Assembly (NCBI GenBank): GCA_009843565.1
Contig: VYDF01000061.1
Location: 1-5,167, forward strand
Source of the DNA: Acidimicrobiia bacterium
GTDB lineage: Bacteria; Actinomycetota; Acidimicrobiia; Acidimicrobiales; Bin134
Direction: 5' to 3'
Length of the DNA stretch: 5,167 nt
The position numbers and the translations under genes were made by a program. Numbering within the stretch: position 1 is the stretch's first letter; every line of letters begins with the position of its first letter. The notes under the pieces are model-generated. The model worked only from the letters and a program-made list of their open reading frames with translations, was not told the DNA's origin and made no database searches. Shown here in pieces: positions 1 through 5,167 of the stretch.

Positions 1-2
1 CC

Positions 3-572
3 GAGGAGGTCCAAGCCCGGCCATCGAGGCTTCCTCCCGGAGCCACCATTGTGTCCGCTCCATTCGACCGAGGGGATCGAACCGCGGGCGAGGTGATGGA
101 GTCGCTGATCGCGGGAACGTTGACCCGGGAGGACGCCCACCAGATTCTCCTCGATTCCTACCGGCATATCGCGGAGATAGGCAGTCCGGCGTTTGCTTTG
201 CTGATCCGCTCCATCATTGATCGCTCTCCGGTCCTGTTCCACTGCGCGGGGGGCAAAGACCGGACTGGTGTGGCGGCCGCGGTCATCTTGTCGATCCTCG
301 GAGTGGATCGCGGCCAGATTGTGGAGGACTACATGCTGACCAATGATCGGCTGACCGATCAGTCCAGCACGTTCCAGCTCCGGTTGGCCGAATACCCCGA
401 GGAATCACGCGATGTGCTCTTGGCATTGGGGTTGGCAAAGCCTGACTACATCGAGCTGGCACTCGACGTCATTGATCGTGAATTCGGGGGCATCGACGCC
501 TATGTCCAGGAACGGCTCTCTCTCACCCAAGCCGAGATCGATGCTCTGAGGAAATTGCTGCTGGAACCGTGA
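3..572 (+). CDS. MptpB-like tyrosine/phosphoinositide-type protein phosphatase, 5' truncated by window edge
   Basis: This is the C-terminal part of a protein phosphatase of the Y_phosphatase3 type (the family of mycobacterial MptpB). These enzymes hydrolyse phosphotyrosine, and some also phosphoserine/threonine or phosphoinositides, through a cysteinyl-phosphate intermediate. The P-loop HCAGGKDRTG is intact, with the nucleophile Cys codon at 243-245 and the phosphate-binding Arg at 261-263. The Lys-Asp pair before the Arg is the MptpB-type signature. Downstream, EDYMLTNDRL and a C-terminal helix with FGGIDAYV also match the family. The frame stays open upstream of the first in-window GTG (51) to the window edge. 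The 16 extra codons, starting EEVQARPSRLPPGA, resemble the 'DLR..EEV...P' strand region of these enzymes, so the true start lies outside and roughly 60-80 residues are missing. No signal peptide can be assessed. It converges on the next gene with a 6-base gap. The family is clear; the physiological substrate is unknown. Confidence 0.9.
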   Translation, partial: EEVQARPSRLPPGATIVSAPFDRGDRTAGEVMESLIAGTLTREDAHQILLDSYRHIAEIGSPAFALLIRSIIDRSPVLFHCAGGKDRTGVAAAVILSILGVDRGQIVEDYMLTNDRLTDQSSTFQLRLAEYPEESRDVLLALGLAKPDYIELALDVIDREFGGIDAYVQERLSLTQAEIDALRKLLLEP

Positions 573-578
573 GCTAGT

Positions 579-1502
579 TCAGTCGGCCAGCTCGCGCCGG
601 GTGGCCCACGGGGGGCTGAGGCGGTGCTCGGCGATCATGTCGCTCCACAGCTCTTGGGCGGCCCGGGCCCGCTCCGGTCGCAGCCGGGCCGCGGCAACGA
701 ATAAGGCGTCGACCACGGCCAGGTGGGCCAGTCGGCTGGACACAGCGGCAATTCGGAATTCCGACTCGGTGCCACCGGCCAGCAACACAAGGTCGGCGAG
801 TTCGGCCAGCGGCGACCGGGCGAACGTGGTGATGGCCACGGTATGGGCCCCACCGCTCGTGGCCGCCTCAAGGGCGGTCAAAGTCTCCCTGGTTGATCCG
901 GAGTGGCTGATGGCCAGGGCCACGTCTCCGGGGCGAAGGAAGCGGGCCGCGGTGAGCTGCATATGTGAGTCGTTGTGGAATTCGGCTCGATGTCCCAGTG
1001 TCCGGAATCGGAAGGCGGCATCGAACGCCACCGCGGCACTGGCCCCTGCACCGAGGAAGATGATCGAGCGAGCGTTGACCAGCAATTCGGAGACCTGGTT
1101 GAAGGTGGCGTTGTCCAGCGTGTGCTGCGTGTGGCTGATGGAATCGACGGTTGAGGAGAGAACCTTGGAGAGAATCGACTCGCGGTCATCGCTCTCTGAC
1201 GGGTCGGCGAATCCCATCGTCGACACTTCGGCGGCCAGTCGGAGCTTTAGGTCCTGAAATCCCCGAAGACCCAGCTCTTGGCACAGGCGCACGATGGTCG
1301 ACATCGAAGTTCCCGTGCGTTGCGCCAACTCGGAGACCGACTGGCGGACCACCAAGGCCGGGTCGGCCAAGATCTCCTCGGCCACCACCGCCAACTTGGG
1401 GGTCAAACTGGGCAGCAGGCTCCGAAGATGAATCGTCGGCAGGATCTCCGGGCCTTCAGATTCTTCCGGTCCGCCTATTCCTTCCCATGTGTCAGATTCC
1501 AA
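579..1502 (-). CDS. MurR/RpiR family transcriptional regulator (HTH_6 + SIS domain)
   Basis: This is a cytoplasmic DNA-binding regulator of 307 residues, the usual length for RpiR proteins (about 280-300) plus an extra lead of about 25 residues. An N-terminal RpiR-type helix-turn-helix spans roughly residues 28-95, including SVSELAQRTGTSMSTIVRLC followed by a GFQDLKLRL segment. A SIS (sugar isomerase) fold spans roughly 140-275, with the phosphosugar-binding loops GAGASAAVA (151-159) and SHSGSTRET (199-207). Family members usually sense phosphosugars or amino-sugar phosphates and repress or activate neighbouring catabolic genes; the ligand here is not readable. The start is TTG at 1500-1502. 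It is chosen because AGGAAGG lies 8 bases upstream, no ATG or GTG occurs between it and the in-frame TGA upstream, and the HTH needs this region. The first 20 residues are acidic (MESDTWEGIGGPEESEGPE). It is the last gene of the VOC-SDR-regulator operon, so it probably controls that operon. Confidence 0.93.
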   Translation of the reverse strand: MESDTWEGIGGPEESEGPEILPTIHLRSLLPSLTPKLAVVAEEILADPALVVRQSVSELAQRTGTSMSTIVRLCQELGLRGFQDLKLRLAAEVSTMGFADPSESDDRESILSKVLSSTVDSISHTQHTLDNATFNQVSELLVNARSIIFLGAGASAAVAFDAAFRFRTLGHRAEFHNDSHMQLTAARFLRPGDVALAISHSGSTRETLTALEAATSGGAHTVAITTFARSPLAELADLVLLAGGTESEFRIAAVSSRLAHLAVVDALFVAAARLRPERARAAQELWSDMIAEHRLSPPWATRRELAD

Positions 1503-1510
1503 GCGACTGT

Positions 1511-1517
1511 CCTTCCT
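1511..1517 (-). promoter_or_regulatory. Shine-Dalgarno of the RpiR-type regulator, deciding its TTG start
   Basis: The minus strand reads AGGAAGG, then 8 bases, then TTG (1500-1502). Its first base is the last base-pair position of the SDR stop codon TAA (1517-1519), so ribosomes finishing the SDR gene arrive at this site. This supports a rare TTG start and translational coupling of regulator and SDR. Confidence 0.7.
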
Positions 1518-2383
1518 TATCCGCTTTCAGGCGGCCAACCCTCGACCAGGCCGAGTTCGGCGCACAACTCAAGGGAGTTCAGGGTGCGTCCCCGCCATTC
1601 GACTACTCGCTCAGGGTCTTCGGCCAGCCAGGCCACGACCCTCCCGGTGGCTTCAGGAGGCGCGCCGCCGAAATTGTGCAGGTCGAGCGCGGCCATGGTC
1701 TCGGTCCAGGTGAAGCCAGGATCGATGTTTATCGCAGTAATCCCGTCTGCCTCATGCTCGGCTTGAATCAGCGGTGCCATTCGGTGAAAGGCGCCCTTGG
1801 AGGCGCAGTGGGCAAAGCCGAGCATTTTCATTTTGACCACCTCATAGGGCGGCTCGTCAACCAGGCCGGCCGACGAGGTCAGATTCAAGATGAGGCCCGA
1901 TCCCCGTTCGATCATCGACGGAAGGATGAGCTGGGTGAGAAGCACCTGGCGCAGCACATTGGCGGTGAACGCGGTGTCGAGGGCTTCGAGGTCCAGCACC
2001 CCAACGGGGTCGAGCAGGCCAGGGCCGCTCCAAATGGCATTGTTCACCAACACGTCGACCCGGCCCCATACGTCGAGAGCCATATCGGCCGCCGCCCGCA
2101 CCGAATCCGCCGACAGGAGGTCCATTGTGATGGGCAGGGCCCGCTGACCCCGCTCGGTGATTTCGGCGACTGTCGTCTCCAGGCTTCCGGGCACGGTCAC
2201 GTCGCCTCCGCCATCTGACGTGGGCGGCCCGACCGTTCCCTCGCCCTCCCGCACCGTCCGGGCGGTGATGGCGACATCGAATCCGGCATCAGCCAGGGCC
2301 AGCGCGCTGGCCCGTCCGATTCCCCGGCTGGCCCCGGTGACCAGCGCAATGGGGCTCGGCGCTTGCGGCGACTGCTCGCTCAT
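1517..2383 (-). CDS. Short-chain dehydrogenase/reductase (SDR), with His at the catalytic Tyr position
   Basis: A 288-residue Rossmann-fold protein of the classical SDR type; such enzymes are cytoplasmic NAD(P)(H)-dependent oxidoreductases of alcohols, ketones or enoyl-type substrates. The cofactor loop TGASRGIG is at residues 16-23, the NNA motif at 114-116 (NNAI rather than NNAG), the TSSAG serine segment at 169-173, and the post-catalytic DPGF at 221-224. The segment CASKGAFHR aligns with the usual YxASKxAF block. The residue four before Lys196 is His192 (CAC on the minus strand, 1808-1810), not Tyr. A YEVVK sequence at 180-184 could be a false lead or a shifted active site. A Gly-rich insert (about 46-68) before the first helix matches HSDL2-like and actinobacterial SDR relatives. 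The frame is open further upstream to 2524, but ATG 2381-2383 is preferred: it overlaps the VOC stop as ATGA and puts the cofactor loop at the normal distance from the N-terminus. The substrate is unknown. Confidence 0.93.
   Translation of the reverse strand: MSEQSPQAPSPIALVTGASRGIGRASALALADAGFDVAITARTVREGEGTVGPPTSDGGGDVTVPGSLETTVAEITERGQRALPITMDLLSADSVRAAADMALDVWGRVDVLVNNAIWSGPGLLDPVGVLDLEALDTAFTANVLRQVLLTQLILPSMIERGSGLILNLTSSAGLVDEPPYEVVKMKMLGFAHCASKGAFHRMAPLIQAEHEADGITAINIDPGFTWTETMAALDLHNFGGAPPEATGRVVAWLAEDPERVVEWRGRTLNSLELCAELGLVEGWPPESG
2380..2383 (-). other. ATGA stop/start overlap coupling VOC and SDR genes
   Basis: The minus strand reads ATGA: the SDR start ATG (2381-2383) overlaps the VOC stop TGA (2380-2382). 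Only a weak purine-rich stretch precedes the SDR start, so translation by termination-reinitiation is likely. This fixes the SDR start and ties both proteins to one transcript. Confidence 0.85.
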
Positions 2384-2838
2384 GACAGCGGTCCGGAGAG
2401 TTCCACACCGGGGGGAGGTTGGGAGATCTCGATGGCGACGCCGTCGGGGTCCATGATCATGAACTGCCAGAAGCCCTTGATCTCCGAGGGGCCGCTGACG
2501 ATGGGCACTCCATGAGCGGTGCAAGCGTCGGCCGCCTCATTGATATCGGCCACTCGGACGGTGAAGCCCCGCAGGCCGCGTTCGTTGTCTTGGAAGCCGC
2601 CCAGGTCTGGGTCGCCGAGGTAGACGAACTCCACCTTCTGGCCCCCGACCAGACCGACCACGACCCGTCCCTGGACCCCTTCTCGGCCCACGATGGCGTC
2701 AAGTCCCGGTCCTGAGATCGTCTCGTCGGACAGGACCTCGTAGCCCAGCAGCTTGGTATAGAAGTCCAGCGAGGCATCGACGTCCACCGGGTGGATGATC
2801 ACGTGCGACCAATGACGCACTCCGACTGCTCCTGACAT
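2380..2838 (-). CDS. VOC family (glyoxalase/bleomycin resistance fold) protein
   Basis: A 152-residue vicinal-oxygen-chelate protein with the two beta-alpha-beta-beta-beta modules of a glyoxalase-type fold. Module 1 (about 8-76) has the typical opening HVIIHPVDVDASLDFYTKLLG and ends in KVEFVYL. Module 2 (about 89-140) has GFTVRVADINEA and the usual ending DPDGVAIEIS. Family members bind a divalent metal and act as lyases, isomerases, epimerases or dioxygenases, or bind drugs. Likely ligands seen are His12, Glu70 and Glu137. The second-module position that is usually His, in a 'GxxHxxFxV' pattern, reads GLRGFTVRV with Gly91, so metal binding may be incomplete. ATG 2836-2838 is preferred over the GTG six bases upstream, because GAGAGGA (2846-2852) sits 7 bases before the ATG but only 1 base from the GTG. 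It is the first gene of the operon and overlaps the SDR gene. The reaction cannot be assigned. Confidence 0.91.
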   Translation of the reverse strand: MSGAVGVRHWSHVIIHPVDVDASLDFYTKLLGYEVLSDETISGPGLDAIVGREGVQGRVVVGLVGGQKVEFVYLGDPDLGGFQDNERGLRGFTVRVADINEAADACTAHGVPIVSGPSEIKGFWQFMIMDPDGVAIEISQPPPGVELSGPLS

Positions 2839-2845
2839 GCTCACG

Positions 2846-2852
2846 TCCTCTC
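2846..2852 (-). promoter_or_regulatory. Shine-Dalgarno of the VOC gene
   Basis: The minus strand reads GAGAGGA, with 7 bases to the ATG at 2836-2838. This selects the ATG rather than the GTG at 2842-2844, which would lie too close. Confidence 0.65.
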
Positions 2853-2868
2853 AGAAACCGGCGTCGGC

Positions 2869-2874
2869 AGAATA
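2869..2874 (-). promoter_or_regulatory. Candidate -10 box (TATTCT) for the VOC-SDR-regulator operon
   Basis: The minus strand carries TATTCT just downstream of a very AT-rich stretch. Transcription from it would start near 2862, giving a leader of about 24 bases that contains the VOC ribosome binding site. No convincing -35 box is seen at 16-18 bases, only T-rich sequence, so the call is weak and rests mainly on position. Confidence 0.25.
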
Positions 2875-2890
2875 CTCCACAAATTTAACT

Positions 2891-2915
2891 AAAAAACGAA
2901 ATCTTTTCGATTATT
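2891..2915. promoter_or_regulatory. 25-base imperfect AT-rich palindrome: candidate operator or weak terminator
   Basis: Centred at 2903, with core CGAAA-TCT-TTTCG (2897-2909). Extended arms of 11 bases match at 9 positions (mismatches at 2896/2910 and 2893/2913). It sits in the gap between the S1 stop and the VOC start, where 35 bases (2881-2915) contain only 6 G or C. Two readings fit. It may be an operator for the operon's RpiR-type regulator, since regulators of this family often bind AT-rich inverted repeats near their own operons, and its centre would fall about 40 bases before the candidate transcription start. Or it may be a weak intrinsic terminator of the S1 gene, because on the minus strand the five-pair hairpin is followed by six T (2896-2891). 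The stem has only two G-C pairs, which makes a terminator alone less convincing. Confidence 0.4.
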
Positions 2916-2930
2916 CGCCGGGGAGTTTCT

Positions 2931-4166
2931 CTAGCCGGCGATGGCTTGGGAGATGGAGAGGTCGACGCGGCGGCGTTTGCGGTCGACGGCGAGGACTTTG
3001 ACCCAGACCTCCTCGCCGGGCAGGACCACCTCTTCGGGGTGGTACACCCGGTACTCGGCCATCTCGGTGATGTGGACCAGACCCTCAATGTCTTCGCTCA
3101 CGGCCACGAAGGCGCCGAAGTCCGCTAGTCGGGTTACGCGGCCGGCCATCAATCCGCCCACTTCGAGATCACCCAGCGGGTCGGGGGTGAGCTTCATGGT
3201 GAGGTTCACCCTCTGCTTGGGCACCTGCACCGACTTGACTCGCACTTGCACTTCGTCGCCCACGCCCACCACCTCGTTTGGGTGCTGCACCCGCTTCCAA
3301 GCCAGTTCGGTGGCGTGTACCAGTCCCCGCACCCCGTTGATGTCCACAAAGGCGCCGAAGTCCTGGATGTCCACCACCTTGCCGGTGTACTCATCACCCG
3401 CCGACATGGTCTCTAGAAATGCCTTGGCCGCCTTGCGCTGCTCAGCCCGGACCACCGCCTTGCGGGACAGCACCAGGCGGCCCGACACCTGGTCGGCCTC
3501 CACCACCTTGCACCGCACCTCCCGCCCGACCAGCGCCTGGAGGTTCTCCACCGGTTCCACGTCGATCAGCGAAGAGGGGATAAACCCCCGAACCCCCACG
3601 TCACACGACAAACCGCCCTTGACCACCGCGGTGATAGTGCCGGTGACTGCTTCGTTGGCAGCTGCTGCTCGAGCGATGTCTACCCAGGCGATCTGCTGCA
3701 ATGCCCACAGTCGCGACAGCACGATGCGGCCCTTGTGGTCCTCCCGCACCAGCACGGCGGCGTTGACCACTTCGCCCAGCACGCACTCTCGGGTCAGGTC
3801 GGCGGCCGGATCATCGCCCCAATAGCGCTGGCTGATGACCCCAATCCGATCCCCTCCCAAATCCAGCTCAATTTCGTGCGCAGCCTTGGTCTTGACCGTG
3901 CCAGACACGATGGTCCCGCCGGTTAGCCCGTCCACCGTCGGCGATGCCGGCTCCCCCGGCGGTGCCTCAGGCTTCGGTTCTTCCTCATCGGCGGCGGGCT
4001 CTTGGGGTTCTTCGGCGGCTTCGGCCTCGGGTTCTTCGGCGGCGGGTCCTGCTTCTGCTTCTGGTTCTACGGTTGCAGGCTCTTCGGTCTCGGGCTCCTG
4101 TTCCGATTCCGCGGCAGGATCAAGCTCCTCCACGAGTTCTTCGGCAGTGGCCTCTACCTCAGACAT
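2931..4166 (-). CDS. S1-domain RNA-binding protein, ribosomal protein S1-like, with acidic N-terminal tail
   Basis: A 411-residue protein with four S1 (OB-fold) repeats, the arrangement of actinobacterial ribosomal protein S1. Repeat 1 is at about 83-153 (degenerate), repeat 2 at 172-236 (VVKGGLSCDVGVRGFIPSSL), repeat 3 at 257-327 (DFGAFVDINGVRGLVHATEL) and repeat 4 at 336-406 (DFGAFVAVSEDIEGLVHITEM). S1 proteins bind single-stranded mRNA and help bring it to the 30S subunit. Residues 1-78 form a low-complexity Glu/Ala/Pro tail with 29 acidic residues and one Lys, probably disordered and not typical of canonical S1. The neighbours are not those usually seen beside rpsA (coaE, uvrB), so this may be a second S1-like paralogue rather than the main ribosomal protein; the sequence alone does not settle that. 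ATG 4164-4166 is the first start after an in-frame TAG. No Shine-Dalgarno is visible before it (GTTAATGCCCCT precedes the ATG). Confidence 0.92.
   Translation of the reverse strand: MSEVEATAEELVEELDPAAESEQEPETEEPATVEPEAEAGPAAEEPEAEAAEEPQEPAADEEEPKPEAPPGEPASPTVDGLTGGTIVSGTVKTKAAHEIELDLGGDRIGVISQRYWGDDPAADLTRECVLGEVVNAAVLVREDHKGRIVLSRLWALQQIAWVDIARAAAANEAVTGTITAVVKGGLSCDVGVRGFIPSSLIDVEPVENLQALVGREVRCKVVEADQVSGRLVLSRKAVVRAEQRKAAKAFLETMSAGDEYTGKVVDIQDFGAFVDINGVRGLVHATELAWKRVQHPNEVVGVGDEVQVRVKSVQVPKQRVNLTMKLTPDPLGDLEVGGLMAGRVTRLADFGAFVAVSEDIEGLVHITEMAEYRVYHPEEVVLPGEEVWVKVLAVDRKRRRVDLSISQAIAG
4005..4043. repeat. Short direct repeat (15 bases, period 24) inside the S1 acidic-tail coding region
   Basis: The plus-strand 15-mer GGGTTCTTCGGCGGC occurs exactly at 4005-4019 and 4029-4043. 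On the minus strand it encodes Ala-Ala-Glu-Glu-Pro, and looser versions (AADEEEP and similar) continue on either side. It looks like a small internal duplication that lengthened the disordered tail, and would be prone to length change by slippage. It is coding, not a mobile element. Confidence 0.6.
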
Positions 4167-4214
4167 AGGGGCATTAACACTAATGGGCTAAACCGGAACA
4201 CCGATAAGGCAAAC

Positions 4215-5165
4215 TCAGGTTCCGGCTAGGCGGGCGACTACTGGGGCCATGTCCTCCATGGACTCGATTGACAGGCCGATGTAGCTGATGCCCAGTTCCT
4301 CTCGCTGGCGAACCAGCTTGTCCACCACTTCTTCTACGGTTCCGATCATGCTGTGAGGCGACTCCAGCGCCTGGTCGGTGTCCAGCCCCAACGCCGGGGC
4401 CAGGGCTCCGGCAAGGCTCCGCTTGTCGTCGGTGATCGAAGCCACGTGGACCCGGCTGTGCAACTCCAACTCCCCGAACCGCTCTACGGCGCTCTCCCGG
4501 ATCCAGACGATCTTGGCCGCGGTGGCCTCGGCAGTGGCCGATGGACCGACGCGGCTGTCGATGACCCCAGCGGCCATGCTGGGGTTCACCCCCACGATGT
4601 CGGTCGTCCGAGCTGCCAACCGCAGCACCCGCTCAGAGCCTCCGGCCACGAACAGGGGAGGGCCGCCCGGACGCACCGGCTCGGGCAACCCCTCCAGGCC
4701 GTCGATTGTGTAGTGCTGGCCTGTGAACGTGACCGTCTCGCCGGCCAGCAGCCCCTTGATGATGGCTAGCGCCTCGCCCAATCGCTCGATCCGCACGCCG
4801 GGCCGGTCCATGGTTATGCCCGTGCTGTGATAGTCGCTGCTCTGCCACCCAGCCCCAATGCCAAGCTCGAACCGCCCACCCGAAAGAACATCCAAGGTGG
4901 CCGCCTCTTTGGCCAGCATCGCGGGGTGTCGAAAATCGTTGGCCAGCACCATTGTCCCCAGCCGCAGCGAGGTGGTGGCTTCAGCGGCAAAGGCCAGCGC
5001 CACCATCGGCGCCGGCCCCTGGTCGAAATGGTCAGGCATGCTGAAGACGTCGTAGCCCAACCCCTCAGCCCGCCGAGCCAACTCCCGCCATTCCCCAGCG
5101 TCAGCAAACCTCCGAGCCTGCACCCCGAACCGGAACCTGCGCACCCCGGCGACACTACCCGTCAA
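4215..5165 (-). CDS. LLM class F420-dependent oxidoreductase (luciferase-like, MSMEG_2516-type), start near window edge
   Basis: A luciferase-like monooxygenase-fold (TIM barrel) enzyme of about 316 residues. Proteins of this group use reduced coenzyme F420 (some FMN) for hydride transfer; substrates are mostly unknown. Family landmarks are FRFGVQA at the first strand (11-17), WRELARRAEGLGYD (26-39), MPDHF (43-47), NDFRHPAMLAKEAATLDVLS (76-95), GGRFELGIGAGW (96-107), PGVRIERLGEAL (122-133), the VAGGSERVLRLAAR loop (173-186) and a C-terminal GTVEEVVDKL helix (275-284). The pattern fits the TIGR03621-like subgroup common in actinobacteria. The start shown is TTG at 5163-5165, only two bases from the edge, with the frame open beyond. 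A GTG at residue 8 (5142-5144) is an alternative that would leave FRFG right at the N-terminus. No ribosome binding site can be judged. It lies 48 bases upstream of the S1 gene on the same strand and may share its transcript. Confidence 0.9.
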   Translation of the reverse strand: MTGSVAGVRRFRFGVQARRFADAGEWRELARRAEGLGYDVFSMPDHFDQGPAPMVALAFAAEATTSLRLGTMVLANDFRHPAMLAKEAATLDVLSGGRFELGIGAGWQSSDYHSTGITMDRPGVRIERLGEALAIIKGLLAGETVTFTGQHYTIDGLEGLPEPVRPGGPPLFVAGGSERVLRLAARTTDIVGVNPSMAAGVIDSRVGPSATAEATAAKIVWIRESAVERFGELELHSRVHVASITDDKRSLAGALAPALGLDTDQALESPHSMIGTVEEVVDKLVRQREELGISYIGLSIESMEDMAPVVARLAGT

Positions 5166-5167
5166 AC

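Noticed and set aside
51..572. Phosphatase read as a complete gene starting at GTG 51
   Set aside because: The frame stays open to the window edge, the upstream codons match the family, and 173 residues is too short for a complete member.
564..580. Short inverted repeat GAAC...GTTC between the convergent genes, as a bidirectional terminator
   Set aside because: Only four base pairs with a nine-base loop and no T-run on either strand; within chance expectation.
601..1257. Plus-strand open frame (218 codons) opposite the RpiR-type regulator
   Set aside because: Antisense shadow of a clear HTH-SIS protein; composition is biased and without domains.
1151..2218. Long plus-strand open frame (355 codons) opposite the SDR and regulator genes
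   Set aside because: It is antisense to two well-supported genes, has no domain-like sequence, and is rich in Arg, Pro and Gly as expected for a GC-rich shadow frame.
2384..2524. SDR N-terminal extension of 47 codons from an upstream start
   Set aside because: It lies wholly inside the VOC gene, is Arg/His-rich and unlike SDRs; the ATGA-coupled ATG at 2381-2383 gives a normal SDR N-terminus.
3106..3365. Near-identical DNA stretch AAGGCGCCGAAGTCC seen twice about 240 bases apart
   Set aside because: It is the DFGAFV coding segment of S1 repeats 3 and 4, explained by domain duplication and codon bias.
2941..3825. Long plus-strand open frame (294 codons) opposite the S1 gene
   Set aside because: Ser/Thr/Arg-rich antisense shadow of S1 coding sequence with no recognisable motif.
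3835..4191. Plus-strand Ser/Gly-rich open frame that resembles a low-complexity surface protein
   Set aside because: It is the complement of the Glu/Ala codons of the S1 acidic tail; the repeats belong to the S1 frame.

Overview
The window looks like an ordinary chromosomal stretch from a GC-rich actinobacterium, possibly a member of the Acidimicrobiia. This placement rests on the high G+C of all genes, the use of TTG and GTG starts, an F420-dependent luciferase-like oxidoreductase of a type common in actinobacteria, an MptpB-like phosphatase and a four-domain S1 protein. The phylum call is inference from these features; no marker gene fixes it. I see no tRNA, rRNA, CRISPR array, insertion sequence, integrase or phage gene.

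Layout: the left end holds the 3' part of a plus-strand tyrosine/phosphoinositide-type phosphatase gene, whose N-terminus lies outside the window. It converges, with only 6 bases between stop codons, on a run of five minus-strand genes. In their direction of transcription (right to left) these are: a luciferase-like F420-dependent oxidoreductase at the right edge, whose start may lie just outside; a 411-residue S1-domain RNA-binding protein with a very acidic N-terminal tail; then, after a short AT-rich gap, a VOC/glyoxalase-fold protein, a short-chain dehydrogenase/reductase (SDR) and a MurR/RpiR-type regulator with a SIS domain.

The last three genes form a convincing operon. The VOC stop and SDR start share an ATGA overlap. 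The regulator starts 14 bases after the SDR stop, from a TTG with a strong Shine-Dalgarno sequence that touches the SDR stop codon. The gap ahead of the operon is about 17% G+C over 35 bases and carries a 25-base imperfect palindrome. This could be an operator for the operon's own RpiR-type regulator, or a weak terminator for the S1 gene. A plausible but unproven reading is a small self-regulated catabolic or detoxification operon whose regulator senses a phosphosugar or similar ligand.

The notable oddities are a histidine where the SDR catalytic tyrosine should be, an apparently missing metal-ligand histidine in the VOC protein, and the divergent, acid-tailed S1 protein with no visible ribosome binding site. 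I found nothing that amounts to a clearly new multi-gene system.
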